Source: Mycolicibacterium canariasense
GTDB lineage: Bacteria; Actinomycetota; Actinomycetes; Mycobacteriales; Mycobacteriaceae
Direction of reading: 5' to 3'
Assembly (NCBI RefSeq): GCF_002101555.1
Contig: NZ_LQOL01000085.1
Location: 1-33,674, forward strand
DNA length: 33,674 bases
The number at the start of each line of letters is the position of its first letter. The first letter of the stretch is position 1. Shown here piece after piece: positions 32,325-33,674 of the stretch. The notes beneath the pieces were generated by a model. The model searched no databases, had not been told where the DNA came from, and worked only from the letters and a program-made list of their open reading frames with translations. The position numbers and the translations under genes are program-made.

Positions 32325-33341
32325 GTGGACCCTGTGAACGTTGATGTTGAGACTCGACACACCCCTGTCAACCACCGCGGACGGCGATGGGCAGAACGTG
32401 CAGCGGTGCTGGCCGACCGCCGTGGCGACACGGCGCTGGACACCGAGACCTATGTCTGGTTGGTGTGGGCGCACGCCCAGCGCCGCGCCGGCCATCTGAA
32501 CGTGGATCAGCAGCAGATGCTCGGCAAGCTGGAATCTCCGCTGCGCAATGTGGCAGAAGGGCCGTGGGAGCAGCGATTTCGTCAGATCGCCCTGCGCGAT
32601 ATGTCGGGCCTCACACTGGCCGGACAGTGGCGGACACAGTGGTTGACCCGCCAACGTCGCGCCCGCGCCCAAGGCACGTTGGATCACGGCAAAGTGACGC
32701 TGCTGGACCGGTTGCGTGGATTCGATTGGGCGCCCGGTGACGCCCAGTGGGAGGAGACGTTTGCCAAGGTGGCCAGCTTCGCCGATGAACACGGCCGCAT
32801 CCCCAACCGCGCGGACGACGTGCGGATGTCGAACTGGCTTGCCACACAGAGGCTCGCGCTGCGTTCTGACCGGCTGCGCTATGACCGGGTCCAGGCGCTG
32901 ACTGGGCTGCCCGGGTGGTCAGCTGGGATGTCCTCGACACGGTCACGGCAACCGTGGGAGCGCCAGTGCGAGCAGCTGAGGGTGTTTCTGGAGCGCGTTG
33001 GCCGCTACCCGAGCACAGAGTCTGCCGATCCCGCCGAGGTCAGCCTTGCCCGGTGGGTGACCGCCCAGCGCGATCAGGTCCGCCGCGACGGACTGGCTCC
33101 ATACCGGATCCAGGCCCTATCGGCGCTACCCGGTTGGCGGTGGTCCGCACGCGACGCCGCGTGGGACGAGCGCTACGCCCAGCTGCGAGCAGAGATGTCG
33201 CGATCCGGCTCGATCGGCCCCAACCACCCGCTCTACACGTGGGTCGTTGCTCAGCGGCGGCGCCATCGGGACGGACGGCTGCGCCTCGAGCAGATTTCGG
33301 CACTGCGGGAGCTGAATCTGCTTGGCGAACGGTTGACTTGA
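32325..33341 (+). CDS. helicase-associated (HA) domain repeat protein
   Basis: 338 aa from GTG 32325, with GGAAAGGAAG just upstream and TACGAT (32290-32295) as possible -10. It consists of about four HA-like units: each has W(E/D)xx(F/Y)..., an R-x-P or similar turn, LAxW(V/L)xxQR and R(V/I)xALxxLPGW. Examples are SNWLATQRLALRSDRLRYD, LARWVTAQRDQVRRDG and YTWVVAQRRRHRDG. HA domains normally follow a helicase in larger proteins and bind nucleic acid. Here no helicase motor is present, so this is a stand-alone HA protein, as seen on some actinobacterial mobile elements. Function beyond DNA binding is unknown. Confidence 0.8.
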   Translation: MDPVNVDVETRHTPVNHRGRRWAERAAVLADRRGDTALDTETYVWLVWAHAQRRAGHLNVDQQQMLGKLESPLRNVAEGPWEQRFRQIALRDMSGLTLAGQWRTQWLTRQRRARAQGTLDHGKVTLLDRLRGFDWAPGDAQWEETFAKVASFADEHGRIPNRADDVRMSNWLATQRLALRSDRLRYDRVQALTGLPGWSAGMSSTRSRQPWERQCEQLRVFLERVGRYPSTESADPAEVSLARWVTAQRDQVRRDGLAPYRIQALSALPGWRWSARDAAWDERYAQLRAEMSRSGSIGPNHPLYTWVVAQRRRHRDGRLRLEQISALRELNLLGERLT

Positions 33342-33414
33342 GCGGCGTGACGCGGACGAAAGCTGCTGGCGCGTCTGGATTCGTGCGCGGACACGTCGCC
33401 GCGTGCCGGTTTCA

Positions 33415-33462
33415 ATGCACGTGCATGACACAATGCATTGACTAGAAGGACGTGACAGTCAC
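33415..33462. promoter_or_regulatory. cluster of three palindromes upstream of a small gene
   Basis: ATGCACGTGCAT (33415-33426), CAATGCATTG (33431-33440) and GTGACAGTCAC (33452-33462) lie within 48 bases; CAATGCA is repeated 18 bases apart. A TTGACT (-35-like) overlaps the second, and the 10-mer GGACGTGACA (33448-33457) overlaps the third. This is operator-like, upstream of the frame at 33487. Confidence 0.5.
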
Positions 33463-33486
33463 CGCCCCTGAAATGTGAGGACCACC

Positions 33487-33648
33487 GTGTGCGTTTCGGT
33501 CAATGAGTTCGGATCGACAAACCGTGCCCACCGCCGCTGCTCCGTGAGTGCGCACACCCGGGCAGCCGCCGCCGCCTCGCGCCAGGAGAACCGCGCCTGT
33601 CGTCTGCCAGGAGGATGGGACCAGTGTGAGCTGATTTTGCCAGGGTGA
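33487..33648 (+). pseudogene. 5' part of a gene apparently cut by an insertion sequence
   Basis: GTG 33487 has GAGG six bases upstream and follows a palindrome-rich promoter region. The first 40 codons look like a coding sequence (VCVSVNEFGSTNRAHRRC, then Arg/Ala-rich). The frame then enters the direct repeats at 33605 and stops at 33646. I infer that the real gene was interrupted near 33600. No function recognised. Confidence 0.35.
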
Positions 33649-33656
33649 TGGGACCA
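33605..33656. mobile_element. possible insertion sequence end (direct repeats)
   Basis: Two copies of a 19-mer (TGCCAGGAGGATGGGACCA at 33605-33623 and TGCCAGGGTGATGGGACCA at 33638-33656), 17 of 19 identical, 33 bases apart, with a partial third (TGCCAG at 33664). Repeated terminal motifs of this kind are typical of IS21-family ends. The transposase would lie beyond the window edge. Confidence 0.4.
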
Positions 33657-33674
33657 CCTGGATTGCCAGTTATG

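Overview
The window reads as a high-GC actinobacterial mobile replicon, most likely part of a mycobacterial plasmid related to the ESX-bearing conjugative plasmids. EccD, MycP and EccE sit in one operon, a PPE protein lies elsewhere in the window, an Lsr2-type silencer is present, and several genes have mycobacteria-style leaderless starts. There is no recognisable chromosomal housekeeping gene. Both outer edges look broken: a cut gene with unexplained sequence at the left, and insertion-sequence-like direct repeats at the right. The window may therefore be a piece delimited by insertion sequences.

Layout. 1-0.4 kb: gene remnant and a small gene. 0.4-3.4 kb (minus): PPE protein downstream of an unknown 503-aa protein. 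3.4-7.5 kb (plus): a divergent operon with a 129-aa protein, an 864-aa low-complexity putative secreted protein and a lysozyme-like transglycosylase. 7.6-10.8 kb: a large primase-polymerase/ATPase replication protein. 10.9-12 kb: small orphan genes. 12.14-12.54 kb: a complete tmRNA (ssrA) gene with an unusually long tag. 12.6-15 kb: two membrane proteins (minus) and an exported protein plus a small protein (plus). 15.2-16.6 kb: a WGR-domain ATP-dependent DNA ligase behind a palindromic operator. 16.7-23.5 kb (minus): eccD-mycP-eccE-ftsK-like operon with start/stop overlaps at every junction. 23.8-25.9 kb: XRE regulator, Lsr2, and an HTH pair. 25.9-27.7 kb: zincin metallopeptidase. 28-29.1 kb (minus): small genes, including a Cys-rich protein behind a second exact copy of the operator. 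29.15-30.03 kb: a non-coding, AT-rich region with a large inverted repeat, the best candidate for a replication or transfer origin. 30-33.3 kb (plus): RuvC-like resolvase, RecB/Cas4-like nuclease and a helicase-associated-domain protein.

How it may work together (inference). Primase-polymerase, RuvC-like, RecB-like and ligase proteins would replicate and process the element's DNA. The ESX membrane components with the single-ATPase FtsK-like protein would serve secretion and possibly DNA transfer. The transglycosylase would open the cell wall. XRE, Lsr2 and HTH proteins would control expression. EccB, EccC, EsxA/B and PE genes, a relaxase and a partition system are not visible here and would have to lie outside the window.

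The most notable observations are four. First, a mobile-element tmRNA with a 27-residue tag frame. Second, an exact 10-mer, GGACGTGACA, present nine times on both strands and in several codon frames. Third, a roughly 460-bp symmetric inverted-repeat, AT-rich locus. Fourth, a 19-bp palindrome shared by the promoters of two distant genes.
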